Assembly (NCBI GenBank): GCA_028696455.1
Contig: JAQVGZ010000012.1
Coordinates: forward strand, 1 to 45,018
Direction of reading: 5' to 3'
Length of the DNA: 45,018 bases
Source: Desulfotomaculaceae bacterium
GTDB lineage: Bacteria > Bacillota > Desulfotomaculia > Desulfotomaculales > Pelotomaculaceae
Within the stretch, counting starts at the first letter, position 1. Every line of letters starts with the position of its first letter. Shown one piece after another: positions 1-7,444 of this stretch. Below the pieces are notes generated by a model. It did no database searches and was not told the origin of the DNA. It was given only the letters and a program-made list of their open reading frames with translations. Position numbers and translations under genes: made by a program.

Positions 1-126
1 CAAAATAGCTACCAAAGGGCCTAAAAAGAAACCTATCTCTCTTCTTCTCTGCTCAAATTTAATCTCGGCCGGCGATAATCTGGATTTCATTTCCTCCAGG
101 GAAACATATTCTTTGCGTTCTGCCAA
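1..126 (-). CDS. Probable SLC13/DASS-type anion permease, N-terminus only (partial)
   Basis: The minus strand reads 42 uninterrupted codons from a TTG at 126 to the window edge. The peptide is hydrophilic for about 30 residues (charged, with an SLEEMKSRLSPAE stretch), then enters a hydrophobic run GFFLGPLVAIL. A short charged leader followed by a first membrane segment of this kind resembles SLC13/DASS sodium:carboxylate or sulfate symporters, but too little is present to be sure. A GGGATGAGA stretch about ten bases upstream could serve as ribosome binding site; the ATG inside it is out of frame and soon stops. It lies directly downstream of the UbiD decarboxylase on the same strand, so it may import that enzyme's substrate. 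That link is inference. Confidence 0.5.
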   Translation of the reverse strand, partial: MAERKEYVSLEEMKSRLSPAEIKFEQRRREIGFFLGPLVAIL

Positions 127-191
127 AGCTATCTCATCCCTTCAAATGAATAGGATACTATCAAAATGTCCTAAACAACTATTTAACAAGT

Positions 192-231
192 CCTCAAAGG
201 GAAGGGCTATTTTTTATAACCCCTCCCACTT
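192..231 (-). other. Imperfect hairpin between ubiD-like gene and permease
   Basis: GGGAAGGG and CCCCTCCC face each other across a short AT-rich loop (about 199-229), one mismatch in eight pairs. Read on the minus strand there is no clear U-run after it, so it is a weak terminator at best; it may be a leader hairpin of the permease gene. The rest of 127-326 shows no gene I can support. Confidence 0.3.
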
Positions 232-326
232 TATAAGGTTAAAAATATTGAAAATAGATGGATATGGTTAATAATTTACATGATATATTTGGGTCTGACA
301 ATCCAGAATGTCCGGACAACCTAGTT

Positions 327-1709
327 CTACAGAAAATCTTTTAAGAAAACTACGCCGTCACCAACGGGACGAATGCGTTCAAATTCTTCCTCTTCCTCCG
401 GGAAACAATGCGGCGGTTTGGTCGCATCAATCACTATCTTTCCGCCAACTCGCTGCCAATTCGCCGTGCCCGGTGGCACCAACTCATCACCATTGGGATC
501 CATAGGATGATATCGCAAGCCGTCTATTATCGACATATCCTTTGAGGGGTTTGTACGGGCGCTAATTGCCCATAAGACCTGCCAGTAGTCAAAGATGTTA
601 ACATCCGGATCCACCACAACGACAACTTTCGGATGTAAAATCGGGCAGCTTAATGCCGCTAAGCCGACATTCTTCGCTTCTCCGGCAAAACGTGGCACCA
701 TCTGAATGGCAACACCGAAGATTCCTGGCAAAACCAAAACATTTCTTAAATCCACATATCCGCCAACACTTTTAATGTGATTGTAAATCGAAGCGCCGAA
801 CGGCACCTTGTGAAACAGGCAGCCTTCCGTCTCGCTACCGTTTTGGATGTTCTTAAAAATGGGATTACGACGCGTTGTCACCTTATCGATGACAACGATG
901 GGGTTCATGCCTCTTCCTGCCACATAATAATCCTGAAATTCTGAAAATGGTCCTTCGGGATGACGTTGATGAGGAGGTATATGCGCTTCTATAATGATTT
1001 CCGCATCCGCCGGCACGTAGATGTCACTGTTCTCTGACTTGACCATGTTCACCGGCTCTCCCATTAAAGCACCGGCAATGTCCATCTCATCCACACCAAA
1101 AGGTGCTGTCATAGCCGCCGCCATATAGTAAAGCGGGTGGTGTCCGATCATGATGGATACTGGCATCGCCATATCTCTTTCTTCATACTTCGAGTAAATC
1201 ATTCTGGTATGGCGGGGCACCATCAGGATACCGGTTTGGCGCGGGCCTTGAACTTGCAGGCGGTGGAAGCTTACGTTCTGAATACCAGTGTCGGGGTCCT
1301 TGGTGAAAACCAGACCTGAACCTATAACGGGTCCAGCGTCTTTTGTTCCAGCCTGATGCGCAGGCCACTTGTTCAAATCAATTTCATCCCCACTTAAGAC
1401 AACTTCCTTAACTGGCCCAGTTTCAACCTTTTTCCAGGGAATCCGCTCCGAAAGCTTTTGGGCAACGAAGGGGACCACTTCTTCCTTGGTCATGCCAAAA
1501 GCCAACCCGACGTGGTCAAGGTTAGCAGGGGAATTTCCAATAGATGTCCATCCCGGGCATCCGGTTAGATTATGAAACATAAGTGCTTTGTCGCGTGATT
1601 GATACAGAAGCGAGCCCATTTGAGAACGTGGATCAACAGGCTTTTCAATGTGCAGCAGATTTCCACTTTTCTCCAATGTCTCAATCCATGTACGCATGTT
1701 CTGACTCAT
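327..1709 (-). CDS. UbiD family decarboxylase
   Basis: A 460-residue protein of the UbiD family, enzymes that reversibly (de)carboxylate aromatic or unsaturated acids using prenylated FMN. The catalytic E-R-E set is visible: R150 in NVSFHR and E252/E257 in PEGPFSEF, with spacing close to fungal Fdc1 (R173, E277, E282). Length is normal for the family. The ATG at 1709 follows a strong AAAGGAGG seven bases upstream. No flavin prenyltransferase (UbiX) is in the window, so cofactor must come from elsewhere. The true substrate cannot be read from sequence; many anaerobe paralogues act on hydroxybenzoates, phenylphosphate-type compounds or related acids. Upstream palindromes suggest substrate-responsive repression, and a transporter-like gene follows. 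Confidence 0.9.
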   Translation of the reverse strand: MSQNMRTWIETLEKSGNLLHIEKPVDPRSQMGSLLYQSRDKALMFHNLTGCPGWTSIGNSPANLDHVGLAFGMTKEEVVPFVAQKLSERIPWKKVETGPVKEVVLSGDEIDLNKWPAHQAGTKDAGPVIGSGLVFTKDPDTGIQNVSFHRLQVQGPRQTGILMVPRHTRMIYSKYEERDMAMPVSIMIGHHPLYYMAAAMTAPFGVDEMDIAGALMGEPVNMVKSENSDIYVPADAEIIIEAHIPPHQRHPEGPFSEFQDYYVAGRGMNPIVVIDKVTTRRNPIFKNIQNGSETEGCLFHKVPFGASIYNHIKSVGGYVDLRNVLVLPGIFGVAIQMVPRFAGEAKNVGLAALSCPILHPKVVVVVDPDVNIFDYWQVLWAISARTNPSKDMSIIDGLRYHPMDPNGDELVPPGTANWQRVGGKIVIDATKPPHCFPEEEEEFERIRPVGDGVVFLKDFL

Positions 1710-1727
1710 TTTCGTCCTCCTTTAATC

Positions 1728-1796
1728 TGTAGTCTTTGTATAGCGTTATACAAATTATATGTATAAAATTATACAAGATCAGTAGTTTAGACTACA
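1728..1796 (-). promoter_or_regulatory. Nested palindromic operator region upstream of the UbiD gene
   Basis: Two 14-bp palindromes with the same arms, GTATA-N4-TATAC, lie at 1738-1751 and 1761-1774, centre to centre 23 bp. The first extends to TTTGTATA-N4-TATACAAA (1735-1754). Both are enclosed by an outer inverted repeat, TGTAGTCT (1728-1735) and AGACTACA (1789-1796). The region starts 19 bp before the start codon and contains TATAAT-like -10 candidates on the minus strand, so a dimeric repressor bound here could block transcription. The regulator is not in the window; GntR- or MarR-type proteins use operators of this general form. Confidence 0.7.
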
Positions 1797-1945
1797 CAAA
1801 TGAGCTTGTTACCAGCAATGGGCAGACTAATAATAAACCTTTTAAATCTGCCGATTAACTTCTTAATTTGCACAATTGCTTATGGTTATCTCGCCAACAC
1901 TTCCATACTTCTGGGCCTAGAATTACCATAACAATAATTTTCTTA

Positions 1946-2000
1946 ATAAAAAAAGACTTTAAACATAACCGTCAAATAGACAGTTCATGTTAAAAGTCTT
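1946..2000 (-). terminator. Long AT-rich hairpin with U-run downstream of ylmC/ymxH
   Basis: Arms 1953-1966 (AAGACTTTAAACAT) and 1987-2000 match at 13 of 14 positions, and the interior adds an AAC-GTC/GAC-GTT helix. On the minus strand the hairpin ends in seven T residues. It sits about 65 bp past the ylmC stop, so it probably ends the spoIIGA-sigE-sigG-ylmC block. The rest of 1797-2065 shows no supported gene. Confidence 0.6.
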
Positions 2001-2065
2001 ACCAACCCCACCAATAAGGCCAGACTGCCAACTGTATGTTGGCTATCATGTTATTAATTAATAAA

Positions 2066-2323
2066 TTAGGTAACTCGGTTAAAATCTCTCACCTCAACCA
2101 GAATAACATCCATGCCAATTTTCACTATCTTATCCCATGGAATAATAATTTCCTCTTCTTTTCCGAGGAAACCTAAAAATTTTCCTCCGTTTAAGCCAGG
2201 CAGAATAATGGCATCAATCCTGCCTGCCTCCAGGTCAATGTCTATGTCTTTGAGCATGCCAAGCCTTCGCCCATCCACTATATTTATAATCTCCCGCAGC
2301 CGCAGATCAGAGATTTTTACCAT
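2066..2323 (-). CDS. ylmC: YlmC/YmxH family PRC-barrel sporulation protein
   Basis: An 85-residue single PRC-barrel protein. The opening MVKISDLRLREIINIVDGRR and the later pattern of beta strands ending in IIIPWDKIVKIG are typical of the YlmC/YmxH family. These small proteins are found in spore formers; the mechanism is not well defined. In Bacillus, ylmC lies just downstream of sigG, as here, which strengthens the assignment. The ATG at 2323 follows GGGGGAGG at nine bases. A terminator separates it from sigG, but it may also be reached by read-through. Confidence 0.85.
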   Translation of the reverse strand: MVKISDLRLREIINIVDGRRLGMLKDIDIDLEAGRIDAIILPGLNGGKFLGFLGKEEEIIIPWDKIVKIGMDVILVEVRDFNRVT

Positions 2324-2376
2324 TCTGGATACCTCCCCCTACATTTATATGTGCAAATACTAAGGCTAATACCGCT

Positions 2377-2407
2377 AAAAAAATAAGGCAGCTATATTCG
2401 GCTGCCT
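2377..2407 (-). terminator. Rho-independent terminator after sigG
   Basis: AGGCAGC (2386-2392) and GCTGCCT (2401-2407) form a perfect 7-bp stem with an 8-base loop; on the minus strand it is followed by a T-rich tract (2377-2383). It lies about 30 bp after the sigG stop codon. Confidence 0.8.
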
Positions 2408-2438
2408 AAAATGAGATTACTTTTTTCCCCAAAGTTTT

Positions 2439-3212
2439 CTACATTAATTTACGCATATGGCTTAATGCCGCTTTTTCAAGCCGCGACACCTGCGCCTGTG
2501 ATATGCCAATTTCTTCTGCTACCTCCATTTGGGTCTTGCCCTCATAAAACCTTAAGGTAAGAATTAACTTTTCACGGCTACTCAACTTTCTAAGAGCGTC
2601 CTTAATGGCTATATCTTCGAGCCAGCTCTGATCTAAATTTTTATCATCGTGAATTTGATCCATTACAAAAATAGTGTCACCACCGTCGTGATAAACCGGT
2701 TCAAAGAGCGACACCGGTTCTTGAATTGCATCAAGGGCAAACACTATTTCTTCCCGCGGTATATTGAGTGCGCCGGCTATTTCATTAATGGATGGTTCTC
2801 TGGAGTATTTATTTACCAGGGTGTCCCGTACCTGGAGCGCTTTATAAGCCACATCCCGCAGGGACCGGCTAACCCTGATGGGGTTATTGTCCCTTAAATA
2901 GCGCCGGATTTCTCCAATGATCATCGGCACCGCATAGGTTGAAAATTTTACATTTTGGGAAAGGTCGAAATTATCTATGGCCTTCATTAAGCCAATACAT
3001 CCCACTTGAAACAAATCATCCACATACTCTCCCCGGTTGTTGAACCGTTGGATTACACTTAGCACCAGACGAAGGTTCCCGCTTATGAGTTGCGTTCGTG
3101 CAGAGGTATCCCCTTTTTGCATGGCCTCGAACAAGGTTCGCATCTGACTTCCCTTAAGTACCGGGAGCTTTGATGTATTGACACCGCATATCTCAACTTT
3201 ATTAACCAGCAT
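2439..3212 (-). CDS. sigG: RNA polymerase sporulation sigma factor SigG
   Basis: A 257-residue sigma-70 family protein. The N-terminus MLVNKVEICGVNTSKLPVL is diagnostic for sigma-G. Region 2 (LFQVGCIGLMKAIDNFD, KFSTYAVPMIIGEIRRYLRD) and region 4 with the helix-turn-helix MEVAEEIGISQAQVSRLEK are complete. In sporulation SigG acts in the forespore after engulfment and drives spore-protection and germination genes. The ATG at 3212 has GGGAGG nine bases upstream. It follows sigE on the same strand but has its own sigma-F-like promoter in the 147-bp gap, as expected for spoIIIG. Confidence 0.97.
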   Translation of the reverse strand: MLVNKVEICGVNTSKLPVLKGSQMRTLFEAMQKGDTSARTQLISGNLRLVLSVIQRFNNRGEYVDDLFQVGCIGLMKAIDNFDLSQNVKFSTYAVPMIIGEIRRYLRDNNPIRVSRSLRDVAYKALQVRDTLVNKYSREPSINEIAGALNIPREEIVFALDAIQEPVSLFEPVYHDGGDTIFVMDQIHDDKNLDQSWLEDIAIKDALRKLSSREKLILTLRFYEGKTQMEVAEEIGISQAQVSRLEKAALSHMRKLM

Positions 3213-3296
3213 AGACGACAGCCTCCCATTTCTTCCCGGGCTAGGGTTTGTGACAGGCTATTACTTTGGCAACAAATCGTATAGTCTTTTCCCACA

Positions 3297-3326
3297 CATT
3301 ATTTCCTCAGCCGGATCGAATTATAC
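3297..3326 (-). promoter_or_regulatory. Sigma-F-type promoter of sigG
   Basis: On the minus strand GTATA (3322-3326), a 15-base spacer and GGAAATAATG (3297-3306) match the sigma-F consensus GYWTA / GGNNANAWTR at all defined positions. The site lies 85 bp before the sigG start, as expected for forespore expression of sigG. Confidence 0.75.
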
Positions 3327-3359
3327 ATGGGCAACTGCCAGCTTATCTGACCTTATACT

Positions 3360-4082
3360 TTATTCCATGCGGTGAATCTCCTTTTGCAGTCTCTTGATAA
3401 TCCTTTTTTCCAGCCTGGATATGTAAGACTGGGATATTCCCAATAGATCGGCCACCTCTTTCTGGGTTTTTTCTGCTCCGTTTTCCAGCCCAAAACGCAG
3501 TTCCACGATCTTACGCTCGCGGCCCGATAGTTTTTGTAAGGCGAGATATAGTAGCTTTTTCTCTACCTCATCCTCGATATATTTATAGATAACGTCATTA
3601 TCTGTGCCTAAAACATCAGATAACAGCAACTCGTTGCCATCCCAATCTATGTTTAATGGCTCATCAAAGGATACCTCGGTGCGCGTTTTATTCCTTCTCA
3701 AATACATTAAAATTTCATTTTCTATGCAACGTGATGCATATGTCGCTAGCTTAATCTTTTTTACTGGATCAAAAGTGTTAACCGCCTTAATTAAACCAAT
3801 GGTTCCGATAGAAACCAGATCTTCTATACCTACCCCGGTGTTTTCAAATTTGCGGGCAATATAAACAACCAGCCGCAGGTTCCTTTCAATTAGAACGCTC
3901 CTAACCGCTGCGTCCCCGGATTCCAAACGACTGATCAAAAGGGACTCTTCATCAGTGGTTAAAGGTGGGGGCAAAGCCTCGCTACTCCCAACGTAATAAA
4001 TCCGGGGACGGCGACCAATCCAGACCAGAAAGCGTAAAATCGCCAGGTTAATTTTCCATCTTATACGCCAGAAGTACCTCAA
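3360..4082 (-). CDS. sigE: RNA polymerase sporulation sigma factor SigE (pro-sigma-E)
   Basis: A 240-residue mother-cell sigma factor made as an inactive precursor. The first ~28 residues are a basic, membrane-associating pro-sequence ([18 protein letters not shown]), followed by [13 protein letters not shown], the conserved processing-site region cut by SpoIIGA. Regions 2 and 4 follow; the helix-turn-helix is [17 protein letters not shown] near residue 215. The start is TTG at 4082 with AAGGAT eight bases upstream. spoIIGA lies 37 bp upstream, so protease and substrate are co-transcribed, as in Bacillus spoIIG. Confidence 0.97.
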   Translation of the reverse strand: MRYFWRIRWKINLAILRFLVWIGRRPRIYYVGSSEALPPPLTTDEESLLISRLESGDAAVRSVLIERNLRLVVYIARKFENTGVGIEDLVSIGTIGLIKAVNTFDPVKKIKLATYASRCIENEILMYLRRNKTRTEVSFDEPLNIDWDGNELLLSDVLGTDNDVIYKYIEDEVEKKLLYLALQKLSGRERKIVELRFGLENGAEKTQKEVADLLGISQSYISRLEKRIIKRLQKEIHRME

Positions 4083-4119
4083 TCCGGATCATCCTTAACT
4101 GTATTATTTTTTAATATCC

Positions 4120-5031
4120 TTAAGATATATTTAATAGTTGCGGGTGCATTAAAGCATGGTACGAATCAGCGGGATCTATCCTTTTCTGATGAATGGCTAT
4201 GACAACCCGGCTAACCCGTATCTGGTGTTCATGACGATTAATTACCACCTCATCCGGCCGAAAACCCACCATTAATCCCTCTGCACAACCCAGTGAGCTG
4301 AAAGGGACCACACCGAAACGTGATCTCCACTGGCTCTCACCCATTGTGCTAAGAATGCGCCACACATCCGGTTCTTCTGGCCCCTCATAATAGACTTGCA
4401 ACTCTGCAGGCAGAAGGGGCTTTAAGACCCTGTATTCCACAACGATTACTGCTTGTTTTGTCATGGGATCAATAAGCTGGTTGCCTGTATCAAAAATAGC
4501 ATCTACCTGAACCTGAACCCCTTGTAGTTTTATTAAAATAACTGTTTTAAAGGAATTTTCAAAAATCCGCTTATGCATTAAAACCGCAATACTTTTGCAT
4601 GCTGCCCCAAAGCTTACAATCCCTAAAACTAGTCCGGGCCAAAAATTTTCAGAATCTGCCCAACCGCTGCTGTTAAGACCGGCAATTTGAGCCGGTTGAA
4701 TAAAATAAATCATCCCGAAAATCAACCCGCCAAGGGCAAAAGAACATAAATAAAAGCTGCCCAAACACGCCAGGAATTTTTTTGGTTGAAGTGGTGCAAA
4801 GGTAACAGCAGTAATCATCAAGGAGGCAATGATTTTGCACCATACCGACATGAATATGTTGACTGGTGTAAACAAAGCCAGCGAATAAACAGCCCCCATT
4901 GCCGAGCCTGCTACCAGACGTCCTTTACCGGCCGGTGTCCTGATTATTCTTGCGGCAGCCCATAGGATAATATAATTCATAATAAAGTTTCCGAAAAAAA
5001 CTTGGTCGAGGTAAACAGTATAAAGTACCAC
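4120..5031 (-). CDS. spoIIGA: Sigma-E processing peptidase SpoIIGA
   Basis: Membrane-embedded aspartic protease that cleaves pro-sigma-E at the sporulation septum. Five or so hydrophobic segments fill the N-terminal half; the C-terminal half carries IFDTGNQLIDP with the catalytic aspartate near residue 181 (Bacillus D183). I chose the GTG at 5031, preceded by AGGGAT, because it gives VLYTVYLDQVFFGNFIMNY, the usual family N-terminus, and 303 residues, close to the normal ~300. An in-frame ATG at 5079 would add 16 residues but has a poor ribosome binding site. sigE follows after 37 bp. Confidence 0.92.
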   Translation of the reverse strand: MVLYTVYLDQVFFGNFIMNYIILWAAARIIRTPAGKGRLVAGSAMGAVYSLALFTPVNIFMSVWCKIIASLMITAVTFAPLQPKKFLACLGSFYLCSFALGGLIFGMIYFIQPAQIAGLNSSGWADSENFWPGLVLGIVSFGAACKSIAVLMHKRIFENSFKTVILIKLQGVQVQVDAIFDTGNQLIDPMTKQAVIVVEYRVLKPLLPAELQVYYEGPEEPDVWRILSTMGESQWRSRFGVVPFSSLGCAEGLMVGFRPDEVVINRHEHQIRVSRVVIAIHQKRIDPADSYHALMHPQLLNIS

Positions 5032-5126
5032 AGCCAGATCCCTAACTTCCAGGTAGAATTTAAAAACACTTACTACCATTCTATTACTTTAATTAATTAG
5101 TTATGACAGTTCAGTAAAATGATAAC

Positions 5127-5157
5127 AGCCCTGGCCTTATTATACATTGCCAGGGCT
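5127..5157 (-). terminator. selD terminator hairpin
   Basis: AGCCCTGGC (5127-5135) and GCCAGGGCT (5149-5157) form a perfect 9-bp stem with a 13-base loop. On the minus strand it is followed by a T-rich stretch (TGTTATCATTTT). It lies 40 bp after selD. The loop contains TATAAT, a possible -10 box of the next gene. Confidence 0.75.
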
Positions 5158-5171
5158 TGAGAATTTGTCGG
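5139..5171 (-). promoter_or_regulatory. Candidate Spo0A-type promoter of spoIIGA-sigE
   Basis: TATAAT at 5139-5144 is a perfect -10 and sits in the loop of the selD terminator. CCGACA at 5166-5171 is 21 bp upstream and resembles TTGACA. Such over-long spacing is known for the Bacillus spoIIG promoter, which needs Spo0A. The complementary strand over the -35 reads TTTGTCGGG, close to the 0A box TTGTCGAA. Assignment is inference from position and spacing. Confidence 0.45.
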
Positions 5172-5197
5172 GTCTTGTTTTTGATGGCTATAAATTC

Positions 5198-6253
5198 CTA
5201 ACCTTTTTCTATTAAAATTTGCGGTAAGGTCGATTCTATGATTTCACCAATTTTACGCCCGTTCAATCCTGCCGCAGATAGAAGCCTTACGGCCAATGCC
5301 GCCTGCTCTCTGGGCACAGCTATCAGGAGGCCTCCTGAGGTCTGCGGGTCTGCCAGAATGAGCCTATCAATTTCTTCAATGGAGTTCTCCCACTTTAACA
5401 TCTGATCAAGATACTGCAGATTCCGGTAGGCGCCTGCTGGGATCATACCCATAGCGGCAAGGGACCTGGCTTGTTCTAGCACCGGTATATTGCTGAGCCA
5501 CAACTTTGCGCCTACACCACTGGCAGCCACCATTTCGTATAGATGACCGAGCAGGCCAAAACCAGTCACATCCGTACAGGCGCTTGCTTTGGATTCTATC
5601 ATAACCCGGGCAGCCCGGTCGTTAAGAGCAACCATCAGGTTAACAGCTTCCTGGTAAGCTAGTTTATCAGCCAGATCACCCTTAATTGCTGTTGTTACAA
5701 TTCCGATACCAAGTGGTTTCGTCAAAAACAGGGAGTCTCCTACCCGGGCGCCAGCGTTGGTAATAATACGCTCCGGGTGAACCAGGCCGGTTACAGCTAG
5801 CCCGTATTTCGGCTCTTTATCCTCGATAGTGTGGCCGCCGGCTAAAAGAGCCCCTGCCTCCTTTATTTTGTCCGCACCACCCTTTAATATTGCCACAAGC
5901 ACTTCCAAGGGTAGAACTCCGGTCGGAAACCCAATAATATTCAGTGCCAATAACGGCTTTGCGCCCATAGCATAAATATCGCTTAAGGCATTGGCAGCAG
6001 TAATTGAGCCAAAGGTATAAGGATCATCAACAACTGGGGTAAAATAATCAACAGTCTGCACAACCGCCATATCATCATTCAGACGAAAAACGGCTGCATC
6101 ATCACAGGTGGAAGAACCTACTAACAAGTCCGGATCTTCCACAGGGTCTAACTGGCACAGCACCCGCGCCAGGTCCTGAGGACTAAGTTTGGCTGCTCAT
6201 CCGGCGCAACTTACCATTTGGGTAAGGCGGTATTCCTTTTCCAGTGTCATCAT
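5198..6253 (-). CDS. selD: Selenide, water dikinase SelD, selenoprotein with in-frame UGA
   Basis: SelD makes selenophosphate from selenide and ATP, the selenium donor for selenocysteine and selenouridine. From the ATG at 6253 (AGGAGG just upstream) the frame reads MMTLEKEYRLTQMVSCAG, then TGA at 6197-6199, then AAKLSPQDL and the rest of SelD. The position matches the catalytic CAG(U/C)xxK motif, so the UGA is Sec19 and K22 is the catalytic lysine. Total length is 351 residues with Sec counted, normal for the family. The part after the UGA alone (from GTG at 6163) would lack the active site. It lies between ftsZ and spoIIGA, each separated by a terminator, so it is probably its own unit. Confidence 0.93.
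6169..6199 (-). promoter_or_regulatory. UGA selenocysteine codon with candidate bacterial SECIS hairpin
   Basis: The UGA is 6197-6199. Nineteen bases further on the minus strand CAG-GAC-CTG (6170-6178) can form a short stem with a G-first loop, similar in position and loop to the Escherichia coli fdhF SECIS (CAG-GU-CUG core). An alternative GTCC-TCA-GGAC hairpin overlaps it. Which forms cannot be decided by eye. Confidence 0.5.
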
Positions 6254-6328
6254 TTTCCCTCCTCTTCAAGTAACTGTAATAATTTGTCATGAGTGAAGAA
6301 TTACCTGAGCTTACAGTATATTTTAATC

Positions 6329-6358
6329 AAAAACCCCTACCTTTAGGTAGGGGTTTTT
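6329..6358 (-). terminator. Strong terminator at the end of the dcw cluster (after ftsZ)
   Basis: ACCCCTACC and GGTAGGGGT form a near-perfect GC-rich stem with a tiny loop, flanked by A-runs and T-runs on both sides, so it could work in both directions. It starts five bases past the ftsZ stop and ends the long dcw transcription unit. Confidence 0.92.
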
Positions 6359-6363
6359 CGTAT

Positions 6364-7413
6364 TTATCGTCGTCTCAGAAAAGCAGGTATATCCAGGTCC
6401 TCGTGGTGGGAAAATGGCTTAATTTCAAGATCAGGCTTTGCTGGCTCCTTCTTGCGGCTCACCTGGTCAAATCCGGTAGCAATTACAGTCACCCTAACTT
6501 CCTCTTCCATATTCTCATCAATCACAGCACCGAAAATGATGTTAGCTTCCTGATCGGCAGCCTGTGCTATGATTTCGGCAGCCTCGTTCACTTCGAATAA
6601 TCCCAGTGAAGTTCCCCCGGTGATATTTAAAAGGACTCCCCTGGCCCCCTCAATAGATGTTTCCAATAACGGGCTGGAAATCGCTACCCGGGCAGCTTCA
6701 GTGGCACGGTTGTCTCCTACAGCACTGCCTATGCCCATTAACGCTGAACCGGTTTCCTTCATAATGGTCTTTACATCAGCAAAATCCAGGTTAATTAAGC
6801 CGGGAACAGCAATTAAGTCAGATATCCCCTGCACACCCTGACGCAATACGTCATCTGCAATCCGGAAAGCTTCAACAATTGAAGTGTGCTTGTCAATAAC
6901 CTGTAGAAGACGGTCGTTGGGAATAGTAATTAAAGTATCTACCTTGGCTTTTAATATGTCAATACCATTATCTGCCTGGTTAGCACGCTTGCGTCCTTCG
7001 AAAGTAAACGGCTTAGTTACCACTCCAACAGTCAGGGCTCCCAGCTCTTTTGCAACCTCAGCTACAATAGGCGCAGCTCCGGTTCCAGTGCCCCCGCCCA
7101 TTCCGCATGTGACGAAAACCATATCAGCGCCTCTAACAGCCTGAATTATTTCATCCCGGCTCTCTTCAGCAGCTTTTTGCCCAATATCTGGATTACCACC
7201 TGATCCCAGGCCTTTGGTCAATTTAATGCCAACCTGTATCTTTTGATTCGCCTGCGCCAAGTGAAGAGCCTGGGCGTCAGTATTAACCGCGATAAACTCT
7301 ACGCCTTTGAGTCCCGCGCTAATCATCCGGTTTACTGCGTTATTACCGCCACCCCCGACCCCGATAACCTTAATGTTGGCAAATTGGTCAAGGTCGAGTT
7401 CAAAGTCAAGCAT
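6364..7413 (-). CDS. ftsZ: Cell division protein FtsZ
   Basis: Tubulin-like GTPase that forms the Z-ring. The GTP-binding signature GGGTGTG is at residues 106-112, preceded by [13 protein letters not shown] and followed by the T7-loop region. The C-terminal conserved peptide [11 protein letters not shown], which binds FtsA and other partners, is intact. The length of 349 residues is typical. The ATG at 7413 follows GGAGGAGG. The gene is 31 bp downstream of ftsA, in the same operon. Confidence 0.99.
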   Translation of the reverse strand: MLDFELDLDQFANIKVIGVGGGGNNAVNRMISAGLKGVEFIAVNTDAQALHLAQANQKIQVGIKLTKGLGSGGNPDIGQKAAEESRDEIIQAVRGADMVFVTCGMGGGTGTGAAPIVAEVAKELGALTVGVVTKPFTFEGRKRANQADNGIDILKAKVDTLITIPNDRLLQVIDKHTSIVEAFRIADDVLRQGVQGISDLIAVPGLINLDFADVKTIMKETGSALMGIGSAVGDNRATEAARVAISSPLLETSIEGARGVLLNITGGTSLGLFEVNEAAEIIAQAADQEANIIFGAVIDENMEEEVRVTVIATGFDQVSRKKEPAKPDLEIKPFSHHEDLDIPAFLRRR

Positions 7414-7444
7414 GCATTAGCCTCCTCCACTCAATATACATTCT

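Noticed and set aside
2112-2363. An 83-codon plus-strand ORF opposite ylmC/ymxH
   Set aside because: Mirror frame of the YlmC coding sequence, low-complexity translation and no ribosome binding site.
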